The position numbers and the translations under genes are program-made. Source: Bacilli bacterium (GTDB taxonomy: Bacteria; Bacillota_I; Bacilli_A; RF39; UBA660). From it: 64,000 bases of DNA. Location: positions 52,279 to 116,278 of the forward strand of contig JAQUWE010000001.1 of NCBI GenBank assembly GCA_028693035.1. Reading direction: 5' to 3'. Shown here in pieces: positions 19,668 through 29,966 of this stretch; position 1 is the stretch's first letter, and each line of letters begins with the position of its first letter. The notes below the pieces were generated by a model. That model was not told the DNA's origin. It was given only the letters and a program-made list of their open reading frames with translations, and made no database searches.

Positions 19668-20300
19668 TTAGAAAAAATCATCTTGTTTTCTTTTTCTAAC
19701 AATCACTATCAATCCAACAACAATAATAATAGGTAAAATAATATAATAGTATTTAGAATAATAAAGTAATACATAATCATAAAAGCCCATTATTTCTGTA
19801 TTTTTAGGTGTTTTTGTATCATCATTTGCTTGTTTATACTTACGTGCTAATTCCACAATTTCTTCATACCTATAATCATAATTACTCCATTTTTGGCAAA
19901 AAGGATAGGTTTCTAATCCTTGACAAACAGGCGCTTTATAATAAGGATTATATCCTGTTAAAGTGACATATTTTGATAAAACAGAGTTTCCTGCACAAGC
20001 AGGTAGTGCAGAATAGAATTTAAAACGATAACTTTTTCTTGGTATATAAGGATATAGTACAATTTCATTGGCTGTATAGGTATATGTTTTATTTTCAGAT
20101 ACATCTACAAAATAGAAATTGGGATTTAAATTGGTTACTATTAAACTATAAAATCTTGTATCTTCATTAAAAACAGGTGTGAAACTGACTTCATTTACCA
20201 TTTTAGAAAGACTTACAACTTCACTGTCACTACAAGCTGCTTTTGTTTGTATAGGAGAAAGTAGTATTAAAAGACTTATAGCTAAAATTATTTTTTTCAT
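19668..20300 (-). CDS. Secreted/membrane-anchored protein (signal peptide, C-terminal TM with RKRKQDDFF tail)
   Basis: MKKIILAISLLILLSPIQTKA ... YYYIILPIIIVVGLIVIVRKRKQ. Confidence 0.6.
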   Translation of the reverse strand: MKKIILAISLLILLSPIQTKAACSDSEVVSLSKMVNEVSFTPVFNEDTRFYSLIVTNLNPNFYFVDVSENKTYTYTANEIVLYPYIPRKSYRFKFYSALPACAGNSVLSKYVTLTGYNPYYKAPVCQGLETYPFCQKWSNYDYRYEEIVELARKYKQANDDTKTPKNTEIMGFYDYVLLYYSKYYYIILPIIIVVGLIVIVRKRKQDDFF

Positions 20301-20313
20301 ATAAAAATCCTTT

Positions 20314-21888
20314 CTATTTTAATATATAGCGGTATGTTTTATCACGAATTGTCAAATCAAACCAAATGCTAGAAGCATTCAATATTTCATTACTTACTTC
20401 TATATAAATTGTATTCCCTGAAGTTGCTTGTTTTGGTTTTACAAATACAAAATCTGTAATTGTTTTATTATTATTACCAACTTGATACTGCAAAGTTCCA
20501 TATCTCTTACTCATTTTAGATAAAGAATCAACATCGATATTGCTATCCTTAGAGAGAGAAACACTTCCAACTAGCTTCATAAGAACTTTTGTTTCATTCC
20601 CAGCAAAGGTAGGTATAACATATTCATTTGCTTGTAAACATGTTGAACTGCTAATACAGTATTCATAGGTTTCTTTAAAACGTTCTGCTATCTCCAGACT
20701 TGTAAATGTAATACTTGATTTGCCTAAAATACTATTTGCTAAATTGGCAGTGTCTCCAATGCGATACTCTTTTTCTATTTTGGCTTCTCCTATTTCAGTA
20801 GGAGATACTTTGATTTTATAATTTTCTAACCCATCTGTATAATATAAATATTTATCATATTTTAATAAAGTATTTGGTATTTCATAAATAAAACTGTATT
20901 TTTGTTTCTCAGTATTTAATTTTTGATCTGCGTAGCCAGTTCCTAAATCAAAGAATTTATCATTTAAATCTTTATTATGATAAAATTTATGACCTTTTAT
21001 TTCTAAATAAACACGTGCTGACTCTAATTTTCTTTTAATACTACTATAACTTTGGACTTCAAAATTGACGATGATATATGTTTTATTTTCTACTTGTTTT
21101 TGTTCATAATCATAAGGTGTTTGGTACACTTTTTCAAAAGTAAAACCAAAATCATTGGTAGAAATAGAATCGCCTATTTTATACACTTTGTGGAAAACAG
21201 TAATATTTAGATATACAAAAACACCAATTCCTGTTAATAGAAGGACTCCTAAAATAGTAAGTGCAACTTTATTCTCTTTGATAATGTATTTCGCATATCT
21301 TCTAAAACGGTTTAAATTTCTTTTATACTTACCCTCTTCAAATTCAACATTGAATTCAAATTCTTCGTTGTCTGCTTCTTCGATATCTAATTGTTCTAAA
21401 TCTTTGTTAAAATCAAATTTTTTGATATCAAAACCAGTGGCTCTTACGATCATAATAAGCGCCATAAAAAATTGTAAAATAAGGGCTGTTCTAGTGATAT
21501 CTTGATTCAATTTTAATGTTCTAACATCTGTTAGATTGATTTCTAATCCAGATAAAGTAGATAAAGAATATACATATGCCAAGACAGAAATCATGCATAC
21601 TAAAATACTTACAATATAAAAAGTAATGGGTTTCTTTTTAAAGCGCATTAAAACAAGAATGATCAAACATCCTAAAATAAGGATAACAGGTATTAAAAAT
21701 GCTAAAAAAGGAATTAATTTATCTGTTTCTGTTGGATCTAATAGTGTAGTTGGCATTTTTATATAAGAGGTAAAGAAAGAAGAAAGTACGGAAGTTTCAT
21801 ATACCATATAACAGGCCAAAACAGCAAGTACAATATGTATTCGCTTAAAGTTTTTAATAAGAATTGCAAACGGCTTTCTAAGTATCAT
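20314..21888 (-). CDS. Polytopic membrane protein with DUF4352-like extracytoplasmic domain(s)
   Basis: Several N-terminal TMs, TM VALTILGVLLLTGIGVFVYLNI, then VYKIGDSISTNDFGFTFEKV...YIIVNFEVQS, with a second similar segment (YRIGDTANLANSILGKSSITFTSLEIAE). Confidence 0.6.
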   Translation of the reverse strand: MILRKPFAILIKNFKRIHIVLAVLACYMVYETSVLSSFFTSYIKMPTTLLDPTETDKLIPFLAFLIPVILILGCLIILVLMRFKKKPITFYIVSILVCMISVLAYVYSLSTLSGLEINLTDVRTLKLNQDITRTALILQFFMALIMIVRATGFDIKKFDFNKDLEQLDIEEADNEEFEFNVEFEEGKYKRNLNRFRRYAKYIIKENKVALTILGVLLLTGIGVFVYLNITVFHKVYKIGDSISTNDFGFTFEKVYQTPYDYEQKQVENKTYIIVNFEVQSYSSIKRKLESARVYLEIKGHKFYHNKDLNDKFFDLGTGYADQKLNTEKQKYSFIYEIPNTLLKYDKYLYYTDGLENYKIKVSPTEIGEAKIEKEYRIGDTANLANSILGKSSITFTSLEIAERFKETYEYCISSSTCLQANEYVIPTFAGNETKVLMKLVGSVSLSKDSNIDVDSLSKMSKRYGTLQYQVGNNNKTITDFVFVKPKQATSGNTIYIEVSNEILNASSIWFDLTIRDKTYRYILK

Positions 21889-21929
21889 AATAACAGCCCC
21901 TTTATTATATAAGTATAACCTATATTAGC

Positions 21930-21961
21930 AAAAAAAAAAAGAGGGTAATGAAAATCTCTTT
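21930..21961 (-). terminator. Rho-independent terminator
   Basis: AAAGAGATTTTCATTACCCTCTTTTTTTTTTTT on the minus strand. Confidence 0.6.
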
Positions 21962-21969
21962 GTCGAATT

Positions 21970-22617
21970 TTAATGAAAATAGGTAAATGGTTTTCTTTCT
22001 GGGAGTGGAAGAACAAAATACATCATTTCTTTTGTAATAGGATGATGAAAAGTAATACTTTTAGAAAATAATGCAATCTGCTGTCCTTTGCTAGCATTTT
22101 TATTGTATCTTTGGTCACCATATAAAGGATGATTTCTACTAGAAAATTGCACTCTTATTTGATGAGACCTTCCTGTTTTTAATTCAATTTCTACAAGAGA
22201 TAAACCTTCTTTATGGGCTAAGCTTTTATAAGATAAAATAGACTCTTTTCCAGTAGAGCTCGCATAGGAAGTATTTGTTTTTTCATTTTTTTGTAAAAAA
22301 TCAATCCAAGTTTCTTCTTGCTTTACTTTTCCTTCTACCACTGCTACATACTTTTTTTCTAATTGTCTATCTTTGATTTGTTTCGATAAACGAGCTGCTG
22401 CTTTACTTGTACGAGCAAATATCATAACCCCTCCTACGGGTCTATCTAAACGGTGAACAAGTCCAAGATATACTTCTCCTGGTTTATTATATTTTACTTT
22501 TATATATTCTTTGATGATAGATGTAAAATCTTTGTCTTGACTAACATCTGCTTGCACAGGTATATTGATTGGTTTTTCTAAAACTATAATGTGATTATCT
22601 TCATACAAGATATTCAT
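21970..22617 (-). CDS. RluA-family 23S/tRNA pseudouridine synthase
   Basis: ILYEDNHIIVLEKP, YLGLVHRLDRPVGGVMIFARTSKAAARL, TGRSHQIRVQF, HPLYGDQRY. Confidence 0.92.
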   Translation of the reverse strand: MNILYEDNHIIVLEKPINIPVQADVSQDKDFTSIIKEYIKVKYNKPGEVYLGLVHRLDRPVGGVMIFARTSKAAARLSKQIKDRQLEKKYVAVVEGKVKQEETWIDFLQKNEKTNTSYASSTGKESILSYKSLAHKEGLSLVEIELKTGRSHQIRVQFSSRNHPLYGDQRYNKNASKGQQIALFSKSITFHHPITKEMMYFVLPLPERKPFTYFH

Positions 22618-22618
22618 T

Positions 22619-23488
22619 TTAGCTTTCCCATCTTCCATAAATGCCACAAGGAAGATATAAAGAATCTTTTACAATAGGAAGGGCAACTTCTCCAGCACTG
22701 ATTTTTCCATCTGGATATTTAGGAAGAAAAGTTCTTTTTAAGATATTTTCTAATACAATGCTTGATATTCCAGTTGTATAGGAATTGATTGTAAAGAAAA
22801 GGGGTTTATCGCTTAGTATTTTCATACTTTCTTCAATTAAATGATAAATATTTTGTTCAAATTTCCATACTTCTCCATTAGGTCCTCTTCCGTAACTAGG
22901 GGGATCCATAATAATACCATCATAAACATGTCCTCTTCTAGCTTCTCTTTGGACAAATTTTAAACAATCATCCACAATAAAACGTATTTTATTATTTTCT
23001 AGATTTGATAGTACCATATTTTCTTTGGCCCATTCTATCATACCTTTGGCAGCATCTACATGCACGACTTCAACAGCACCTGCTTTGGCGCAAGCCATAG
23101 TGGCAGCTCCTGTATAGGCAAAAAGATTTAGTACCTTAATAGGTCTATCTGCTTTTCTAATTTTGTCCATCATAAAATCCCAATTGATTGCTTGTTCTGG
23201 AAAAAGTCCAGTGTGTTTAAAATTGGTTGGGGAAACTTTAAAAACTAAGTCTTTATATTGGACTTGCCATGATTCTGGTATTTTTTTCTTAAAGTCCCAA
23301 TATCCTCCACCTTTTTGGCTTCTTATATAGTGTCCAGAAACATCTGTCCACGTATGATCAAATTCAGTATTCCAAATGGCTTGTGGATCAGGTCTTCTTA
23401 AAAGTATCCCATTCCATGATTCTAATTTTTCTCCTTCACCCGCATCTATAATTTTATAATCTTTCCAATCTTCACTTACTCTAAGCAT
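22619..23488 (-). CDS. Class I SAM-dependent rRNA methyltransferase (RlmI/RlmK-like)
   Basis: TGLFPEQAINWDFM, VLNLFAYTGAATMACAKAGA, IIMDPPSYGRGPNGEVW. Confidence 0.88.
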   Translation of the reverse strand: MLRVSEDWKDYKIIDAGEGEKLESWNGILLRRPDPQAIWNTEFDHTWTDVSGHYIRSQKGGGYWDFKKKIPESWQVQYKDLVFKVSPTNFKHTGLFPEQAINWDFMMDKIRKADRPIKVLNLFAYTGAATMACAKAGAVEVVHVDAAKGMIEWAKENMVLSNLENNKIRFIVDDCLKFVQREARRGHVYDGIIMDPPSYGRGPNGEVWKFEQNIYHLIEESMKILSDKPLFFTINSYTTGISSIVLENILKRTFLPKYPDGKISAGEVALPIVKDSLYLPCGIYGRWES

Positions 23489-23525
23489 AATATTTCCTCC
23501 TTTTGTCTATTTGTAGTAATTTTTC

Positions 23526-23936
23526 TTATGAAGAGGTAGGTAATTTACAATCGGTTGCGTTATCTGAAATTTCTATGGTTTCCGTATTTGCTTTTTTAGT
23601 AGCACACCAATTTTTTTTCTTTACAGCAAGTGTGATGTATCCGTCTTCATCAATAGTGGCTGAACCGGTTTCATTAGAACCACCTTTGGTACTTAGTTTT
23701 TCTCCTGTACTTCTTATGATATCTCCATTTTCAATGGTATAGGTTTCATTACCATAATTGCTTTCATCTTGACTGGTTTTAATGGTACGAACAATACCTT
23801 CTACGTCTCTTTTAAATGTATTTTTATCTGCTTTAGCAATAGCCCCTACAATCATAGGTCCTGTAATAAGAGAGAGAACTCCAATAATGAGTACGGTCGC
23901 TAATACCTCTACGAGCGTAAATCCTTTTGTTTTCAT
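23526..23936 (-). CDS. Type IV prepilin-like protein (N-terminal methylation motif)
   Basis: MKTKGFTLVEVLATVLIIGVLSLITGPMIVGAI; C-terminal KKKNWCATKKAN...DC. Confidence 0.88.
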   Translation of the reverse strand: MKTKGFTLVEVLATVLIIGVLSLITGPMIVGAIAKADKNTFKRDVEGIVRTIKTSQDESNYGNETYTIENGDIIRSTGEKLSTKGGSNETGSATIDEDGYITLAVKKKNWCATKKANTETIEISDNATDCKLPTSS

Positions 23937-24094
23937 TTTATCACCTTATCCTATTTTTATTATATCACAATCTGTTTTCTTTAGGAAAAAAGTTTAGAAT
24001 TGATATACGTTTCTATTATATAGAATTTACTGTTATAATTCAATTGATTTCATTCTTTATTATAAAAAAAACATTGTGTTTTATCACAATATTT

Positions 24095-25687
24095 CTATTT
24101 ACTAATTATCATACGTGTTGCGACATTGGCATATCCGCCACCTGTATATCCCATAAAGTCAAAGATACCAGCGCCGGTTCCAGAATCATAATTTCCACCA
24201 CGCAGAAACCAAGATAAGTCATTATTAACGAAATAGGCATAGTCGTCATACCATCCTCCATAATTGGTACCAAATCTTCTTAGTGTTTCTTTTGTGGCGT
24301 CACCAAGTAAACCTCTTTTATGACTTATTTCACTACCATCATAGGCATAACTATCGTAATACATAGTAGCTGGTTGTTTTGGATCATTTGTTCCAGTAAA
24401 TCCAGCATTACGAGAATAAAAAGCCCCTTTGTTATCTACCATATTTCCCATTACAGCTTCTTTAGCGCCACCAGCCATATCATAGATACCTGTAATGTTT
24501 CCAGTGGTTGACTGATTTATATTACTTTTATAGTTTCCTGCACCTGTTAGATAACTCGCATTTGTATTGGTCGTTACTTCTGTACAGGTACCACTTGTAC
24601 ATCTTCCATATTTTGACTGTGTTAAATAAGCAGCAGCACCCCATTCCATGTTCTTCATCATATGGGTATTAATCTCTGTTGCTTTTAGTCCATATTTATT
24701 GTTATTTAAAGTACTCATACTTCTTGCAGCATAAAAGAAACTGCTTATTGATTGAATTCTTACGCTTGTTACATTCGGTTTAATAGTTAAGTCAGCAGTG
24801 GCACAAGATTCATTTACGCAGGCAGCACTCATAGATCCTGTTGTTTCAAACTTTCCTACCCAAAATCCTTCTAGTTCTTTAGAACCGAAAGTGAAAGCAG
24901 GATGTGTTAGATAAGTACCATTGGTGCTTCCCTTTGATTTTGCATCATTCTTGCCTTCAAATACAACTTCAATTTCTCTTTCATTTACTTGACTGTTTGC
25001 GGCATTAAATAATTTATATTTATATCTTGGAATCCATACAAAATAAGCAAGTATTTTACTTTCTGGAATCACATCTCCATTTTCATAAGCATTTCTGCCA
25101 TCACTACTTACAAGAACTGCATTAGCCCATTCTTTTTTATCATAATCATACCATTTACTATTGGTATCTACTCTTGTAACTGTTCCGTTGGCTGCGATTG
25201 TAACTGGTAACAATCCTTTTGCTAAAATAGGATCTGCTCCTTGCAACTCTGGTGAATGATAATTGTTTTTCTCTGCAACAACACCACAGGCATCTTCTTC
25301 ATATTTTTCTACAGTGATTTTAGATGCATCTTCCCCTTTAGAAGCACACCAATTTTTTCCCTTGTCATAAATAGCTAAAATTTGTTTTCCTTTACCTGTT
25401 ACTTCTAAAGATCCTCCACCTATCTTTTCTCCTGATAGTTTTAAGTTTTCAAAAGCACTTGGGAAAGAAAATGTTTCTCCTTCAAAATCATCATTTGCAA
25501 AATTCTTTGCATAATATAATTTTCCTGATTCTAATACTCCATAGGCTGTATCGATAAATGCATTTTTTTTAGCTTTATTAATAACACCTACTATTATAGG
25601 AGTCGCAATTAAAGCAATAATTGCTAAAATCACTATTACCGCCAATAACTCAATTAACGTAAACCCTTTTTTATTTTTACGAACCAT
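24095..25687 (-). CDS. Type IV prepilin-like protein with C-terminal FGE/SUMF1 (C-type-lectin-like) domain
   Basis: KGFTLIELLAVIVILAIIALIATPIIVGVI head; C-terminal IYDMAGGAKEAVMGN...SWFLRGGNYDSGTGAGIFDFMGYTGGGYANVATRMIIS. Confidence 0.8.
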   Translation of the reverse strand: MVRKNKKGFTLIELLAVIVILAIIALIATPIIVGVINKAKKNAFIDTAYGVLESGKLYYAKNFANDDFEGETFSFPSAFENLKLSGEKIGGGSLEVTGKGKQILAIYDKGKNWCASKGEDASKITVEKYEEDACGVVAEKNNYHSPELQGADPILAKGLLPVTIAANGTVTRVDTNSKWYDYDKKEWANAVLVSSDGRNAYENGDVIPESKILAYFVWIPRYKYKLFNAANSQVNEREIEVVFEGKNDAKSKGSTNGTYLTHPAFTFGSKELEGFWVGKFETTGSMSAACVNESCATADLTIKPNVTSVRIQSISSFFYAARSMSTLNNNKYGLKATEINTHMMKNMEWGAAAYLTQSKYGRCTSGTCTEVTTNTNASYLTGAGNYKSNINQSTTGNITGIYDMAGGAKEAVMGNMVDNKGAFYSRNAGFTGTNDPKQPATMYYDSYAYDGSEISHKRGLLGDATKETLRRFGTNYGGWYDDYAYFVNNDLSWFLRGGNYDSGTGAGIFDFMGYTGGGYANVATRMIISK

Positions 25688-25786
25688 TTCCCCACTCCTC
25701 TACTTTGCTTATCATTCTATCATATCTCCTTTTTATTGTCTATAAATTTTACGAAAAAATATCGAGTAACTAGATATACATGAAAT

Positions 25787-25816
25787 AAAAAAAGTGCGAT
25801 TTATCTAAAATCACAC
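25787..25816 (-). terminator. Rho-independent terminator after ftsH
   Basis: GTGTGATTTTAGATAAATCGCACTTTTTTT on the minus strand. Confidence 0.7.
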
Positions 25817-25853
25817 TCTTCTTTATATTTTATTATTTACGGATTTGTAAAAA

Positions 25854-27839
25854 TTATTCTTGTTCTTCTAAAGCTTTGATTAACTCTTCTTTTGTCATTT
25901 TATAATAACCTGGAACTTCTGCTTCTTTTGCAATCGCTTTTAGTTCTGTAACAGTTAAATCTTCATAGCTTGCAGTTTCAATTGTTTCATCTTCTTCTTT
26001 TTCTTCTGGCATTGTACCATTTTTTACTAAGCTTTCAATTTGTTCTTTTGTAAGCGTTTCATGTTCTAATAAAGCATTCGCAATTAAATCTAATAATTTT
26101 TTATTTTCTTTTATTATTTTTTCTGTTTTTTTGTAACATTCATCAATAATTTTACGCATTTCTTGGTCAATTTCAAAAGCGACTTGTCCTGAGAAATTAC
26201 GACTCTTATTATAGTCTCTTCCTAAGAAAACACTTGATTCTTGATGTTCAAATTGGACAGGTCCTAAAGAACTCATTCCATATTCTGTTACCATAGCACG
26301 CGCTATTTTAGTTGCTTTTTCAAAATCATTGTGGGCACCAGTTGTCATTTCACCAAAGATAAACTCTTCAGCAACTCTTCCTCCTAAAAGTCCACTAATA
26401 CTTTCTAATAATTCTTTTTTAGTAGAAAGGTAAGTTTCTTCTTTTGGAAGCATCAAGTTATAACCACCAGCTGCACCTCTTGGTACGATTGTAATTTTTT
26501 GTACTTCATTGGCTCCATCTAATTGTAAACCAATAACAGCATGGCCTGCTTCATGATAAGCAACAACACGTTTTTCTTTTTCTGTGTATTTGTGACTTTT
26601 TTTAGCAGGTCCCATTAAGACACGGTCATGTGCTTCATCCACTTCTGACATTGTAATAAATGGTTTATTTCTACGAACAGCTAATAGAGCTGCTTCATTG
26701 AGTAAGTTCTCTAAATCAGCACCACTAAATCCTACTGTTCTTTTTGCGATATTTGATAATTTAATATTTTTTGAAAAAATCTTATTACGAGCATGTACGC
26801 CTAAAATTTCTTCTCTTCCTTTTACATCTGGTAGATTGACTGTAACTTGTCTATCAAATCTTCCTGGTCTTAAAAGGGCTGGATCTAATACATCAGGGCG
26901 GTTTGTAGCAGCAATGATAATAATACCTTCATTTGCTCCAAATCCATCCATTTCTGTAAGCAATTGGTTTAGTGTTTGTTCTCTTTCATCGTGTCCTCCA
27001 CCTAAACCAGCACCTCTTTGTCTACCTACTGCATCAATCTCATCAATAAAGATTAAACATGGTGCACTTTGTTTTGCTTGTTTAAACATATCACGAACAC
27101 GGGAAGCTCCAACACCCACGAAAAGTTCTACGAATTCTGAACCACTTATATAATAAAAGGGTACATTGGCTTCTCCTGCGACAGCACGAGCAAGTAGGGT
27201 TTTTCCTGTTCCTGGAGGACCTACTAGTAAAACTCCTTTTGGAATACGGGCACCTAATCTTTGGAATTTTTTAGGATTTTTTAAGAAATCAATAAGTTCA
27301 CTTACTTCTTCTTTTTCTTCTTCTAATCCTGCTACTTCATCAAATGTTACTTTTTTAGAATCTTGGTTGAGTCTAGCTCTACTTTTTCCAAAATCCATTG
27401 ATTTATTTGCACTTCCCATTTGTCTTGTAATGAAGAAGAAAGCTCCTCCAAGTAACAACAACATAGGAAGGACATTAATAATGAATAATAGGAATGTGCT
27501 TGATTCTGGGTCAGTTTCTGTATTTACTTTGAAACCATATTCTTCTTCTGCACTAAGAACACGATTCATTACTTGTTCTGCTAAAGGAACACGTAAGAAA
27601 AATGTTTCGTTTTCTTTGTACCCTTTCATGGTTCCAGTAATTTCATAAACACTGGCTCTACTTCTTGGTGTAATTACAACCTCTTTTATTTTTCCTTTAT
27701 TTACATTATCCATAAAATTATCATAAGATATAATGTTCACTTTTTGGTTTAAAAATTGAAAAACAAACATTACAACTATGAAGAATATAAATATGAATAG
27801 ATAAGGTAATAAACCTCTTTTGACTGCTTTTTTATTCAT
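25854..27839 (-). CDS. ftsH: ATP-dependent zinc metalloprotease FtsH
   Basis: [29 protein letters not shown] zinc site. Confidence 0.97.
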   Translation of the reverse strand: MNKKAVKRGLLPYLFIFIFFIVVMFVFQFLNQKVNIISYDNFMDNVNKGKIKEVVITPRSRASVYEITGTMKGYKENETFFLRVPLAEQVMNRVLSAEEEYGFKVNTETDPESSTFLLFIINVLPMLLLLGGAFFFITRQMGSANKSMDFGKSRARLNQDSKKVTFDEVAGLEEEKEEVSELIDFLKNPKKFQRLGARIPKGVLLVGPPGTGKTLLARAVAGEANVPFYYISGSEFVELFVGVGASRVRDMFKQAKQSAPCLIFIDEIDAVGRQRGAGLGGGHDEREQTLNQLLTEMDGFGANEGIIIIAATNRPDVLDPALLRPGRFDRQVTVNLPDVKGREEILGVHARNKIFSKNIKLSNIAKRTVGFSGADLENLLNEAALLAVRRNKPFITMSEVDEAHDRVLMGPAKKSHKYTEKEKRVVAYHEAGHAVIGLQLDGANEVQKITIVPRGAAGGYNLMLPKEETYLSTKKELLESISGLLGGRVAEEFIFGEMTTGAHNDFEKATKIARAMVTEYGMSSLGPVQFEHQESSVFLGRDYNKSRNFSGQVAFEIDQEMRKIIDECYKKTEKIIKENKKLLDLIANALLEHETLTKEQIESLVKNGTMPEEKEEDETIETASYEDLTVTELKAIAKEAEVPGYYKMTKEELIKALEEQE

Positions 27840-27853
27840 TATAAGCTCCTTTC

Positions 27854-29179
27854 TTAATAGTACTTAAGTATTATATCATACTTTTCTTCTTTTGGCTTAT
27901 CAAATTGTGTTTTTTTAAGTCCTGGTAACCAGATGATTTGGTCATCCGCATCCGTTATAATTGGGTAGCTTTTACGCTCTTTTACCTCTATCTTTTTATC
28001 AATAAAAATGTCTGCTATTTTTTTAGTACCCGTCATTCCTTTTACTCTCATTTTGTCCCCATCATGACGATTTCTTACATAGAGAGGAAGTTTTAGTTCA
28101 CTGCTTTGTAGGCGGCAAACAAAGTTACTTGTATCTTCGCTTTCTTTTATCATTTCTATATGATGTTTGTTTGGCAAAGATAGAAAGTCTTTTAGTTCTA
28201 TTTTATAGGTACTTTCTTCTTTTGAAGCTTCTTCTAAAGTAAAATGCATATAAGCTTTTCGTCCTATTTTTTGGTCTGGAAGATGTATTTCTCCATTTGC
28301 TTTTTCTGAGTGCAGAAGCTTTTGAAGTTCTTCTATATGGACATCTGTAATTTTATAAAGATCTTCTCCATAAAATTTTTCTAATAAGTAAGCAAGAATC
28401 CTTTTTTGGAGAAGGGGTTCTTCTTGCAAATACTTTTTAATATCTAAAATAGAATTTATACATATTTTTTCTACTTTTGCTTCTACTTCTTTTTCTATAT
28501 ACGTTTCATATTCTAGTAGTGTTTTACTATATCTGTAGAATTGTTCATGGACATTTTCTTTTTCTGTTTTTAAGGGAGTCACTACATATTTTCTAAAACG
28601 ATTGCGTGTATATACATCTTTTAAATTAGAAGCATCTAGTGCATAATCAATATGATTTTCTTCATTATATTTTAGAATGTCTTTTTTTGTGATTTCAATA
28701 AAAGGTCTTACAATCTGATAAAAGTCTCTATTTGTTATTTTAGAAAAACCACTATATCCTTTTAGTGAAGAACCTCTTACAATACGCATCAATATCGTTT
28801 CCATTAAATCATCCCCATGATGAGCGGTAAACAAATAACGTGCTTTATATTTTTTTATAATTTTTTCAAAATAAACATACCTTTTTTGACGAGCTTGTTT
28901 ATGAAAGTTCTCTTCCCCGTATTCTTCTATTTTCATATATTCAAAAATAATATTATGTTTTTTACAGAAAGATTCTACAAAGACTTTTTCCTCTTCACTT
29001 TCCTTTCTCATACTATGATTGACATGGGCACATATAACATGAATACCCAATTTTTCTTGGAGAAGACTTGTAAGGTATAAAAGGCACATCGAGTCAGGAC
29101 CTCCAGATACTGCCACTACAATAGAATCTCCTTTTTGTAAAGGGAGTTTTTCTTGTAAAAATTTTTGTACTTCGTTCAT
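27854..29179 (-). CDS. tilS: tRNA(Ile)-lysidine synthase TilS
   Basis: VAVSGGPDSMCLLYL PP-loop, HVNHSMR, AHHGDDLMETILMRI. Confidence 0.93.
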   Translation of the reverse strand: MNEVQKFLQEKLPLQKGDSIVVAVSGGPDSMCLLYLTSLLQEKLGIHVICAHVNHSMRKESEEEKVFVESFCKKHNIIFEYMKIEEYGEENFHKQARQKRYVYFEKIIKKYKARYLFTAHHGDDLMETILMRIVRGSSLKGYSGFSKITNRDFYQIVRPFIEITKKDILKYNEENHIDYALDASNLKDVYTRNRFRKYVVTPLKTEKENVHEQFYRYSKTLLEYETYIEKEVEAKVEKICINSILDIKKYLQEEPLLQKRILAYLLEKFYGEDLYKITDVHIEELQKLLHSEKANGEIHLPDQKIGRKAYMHFTLEEASKEESTYKIELKDFLSLPNKHHIEMIKESEDTSNFVCRLQSSELKLPLYVRNRHDGDKMRVKGMTGTKKIADIFIDKKIEVKERKSYPIITDADDQIIWLPGLKKTQFDKPKEEKYDIILKYY

Positions 29180-29236
29180 TGTATCCCTTCTTTTCTATTT
29201 CTATTTTATATCAATTTGTCTATGGAAGCAACTTTT

Positions 29237-29259
29237 AAAAAAAAGACTTCTGTCTTTTT
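29237..29259 (-). terminator. Rho-independent terminator after ung
   Basis: AAAAAGACAGAAGTCTTTTTTTT on the minus strand. Confidence 0.65.
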
Positions 29260-29941
29260 ATATATCCAAACGATTCAAATTTGTTTTGGGTCCCCATTGA
29301 ATGGGTTCTAGTCCATCTTTTTCTAAATAGGCATTGGCTTTGGAAAAGGGCTTACTTCCCAAAAACCCTCTAGAAGCAGAAAGAGGGGATGGATGGGCTG
29401 ATTCTATTATATGATGAATAGGATTGGTAATCATTTCTTTTTTACTTCTTGCATAGCCACCCCATAGTATAAAAATAATTGGAGTTTCTCTAGCATTTAA
29501 ATAGCGCATAATATTATCTGTAAAAGTTTCCCAGCCTTGACCTTTATGAGATAAAGGGGTATCTTTTTGAACAGTTAAAACACTGTTTAATAAAAGAATG
29601 CCTTGTTCTGCCCAATCTGTCAAATCATTTTGGTCTCTTTCAATTTGTAAATCATTATAAAGTTCTTTAAAAATATTTCGTAATGAAGGAGGTCTACGGA
29701 CGTCCCCTTTTACAGAAAAAGAAAGTCCCATCGCTTCTTTGTCTCCATGATAAGGATCTTGCCCTAAAATCACAATTTTTACTTTATCATAATCTGTAAT
29801 TCTAAGTGCATTGAATATTTCTTTATAGGGAGGAAATATTTCCTTTGTTTGATATTCTTTTTTTATAAAAGTCCCAAGATTTTTAAAATAATCTTTTTTC
29901 ATTTCTTTTTCTAAAACGGTATCCCATACCTTATTAATCAT
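29258..29941 (-). CDS. ung: Uracil-DNA glycosylase
   Basis: VVILGQDPYH-type motif (KIVILGQDPYHGD), LLLNSVLTV, SAHPSPLSA. Confidence 0.95.
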   Translation of the reverse strand: MINKVWDTVLEKEMKKDYFKNLGTFIKKEYQTKEIFPPYKEIFNALRITDYDKVKIVILGQDPYHGDKEAMGLSFSVKGDVRRPPSLRNIFKELYNDLQIERDQNDLTDWAEQGILLLNSVLTVQKDTPLSHKGQGWETFTDNIMRYLNARETPIIFILWGGYARSKKEMITNPIHHIIESAHPSPLSASRGFLGSKPFSKANAYLEKDGLEPIQWGPKTNLNRLDI

Positions 29942-29966
29942 ACATCCACCTTCTTTACATCTATAT

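Noticed and set aside
23937-24094. ComK box upstream of the prepilin gene
   Set aside because: No clear paired AAAAN5TTTT motif could be seen by eye; AT-rich sequence gives many partial matches.
24095-25687. A complete diversity-generating retroelement in the window
   Set aside because: No reverse transcriptase ORF and no obvious template repeat near the candidate variable region; only the target-like protein is present.
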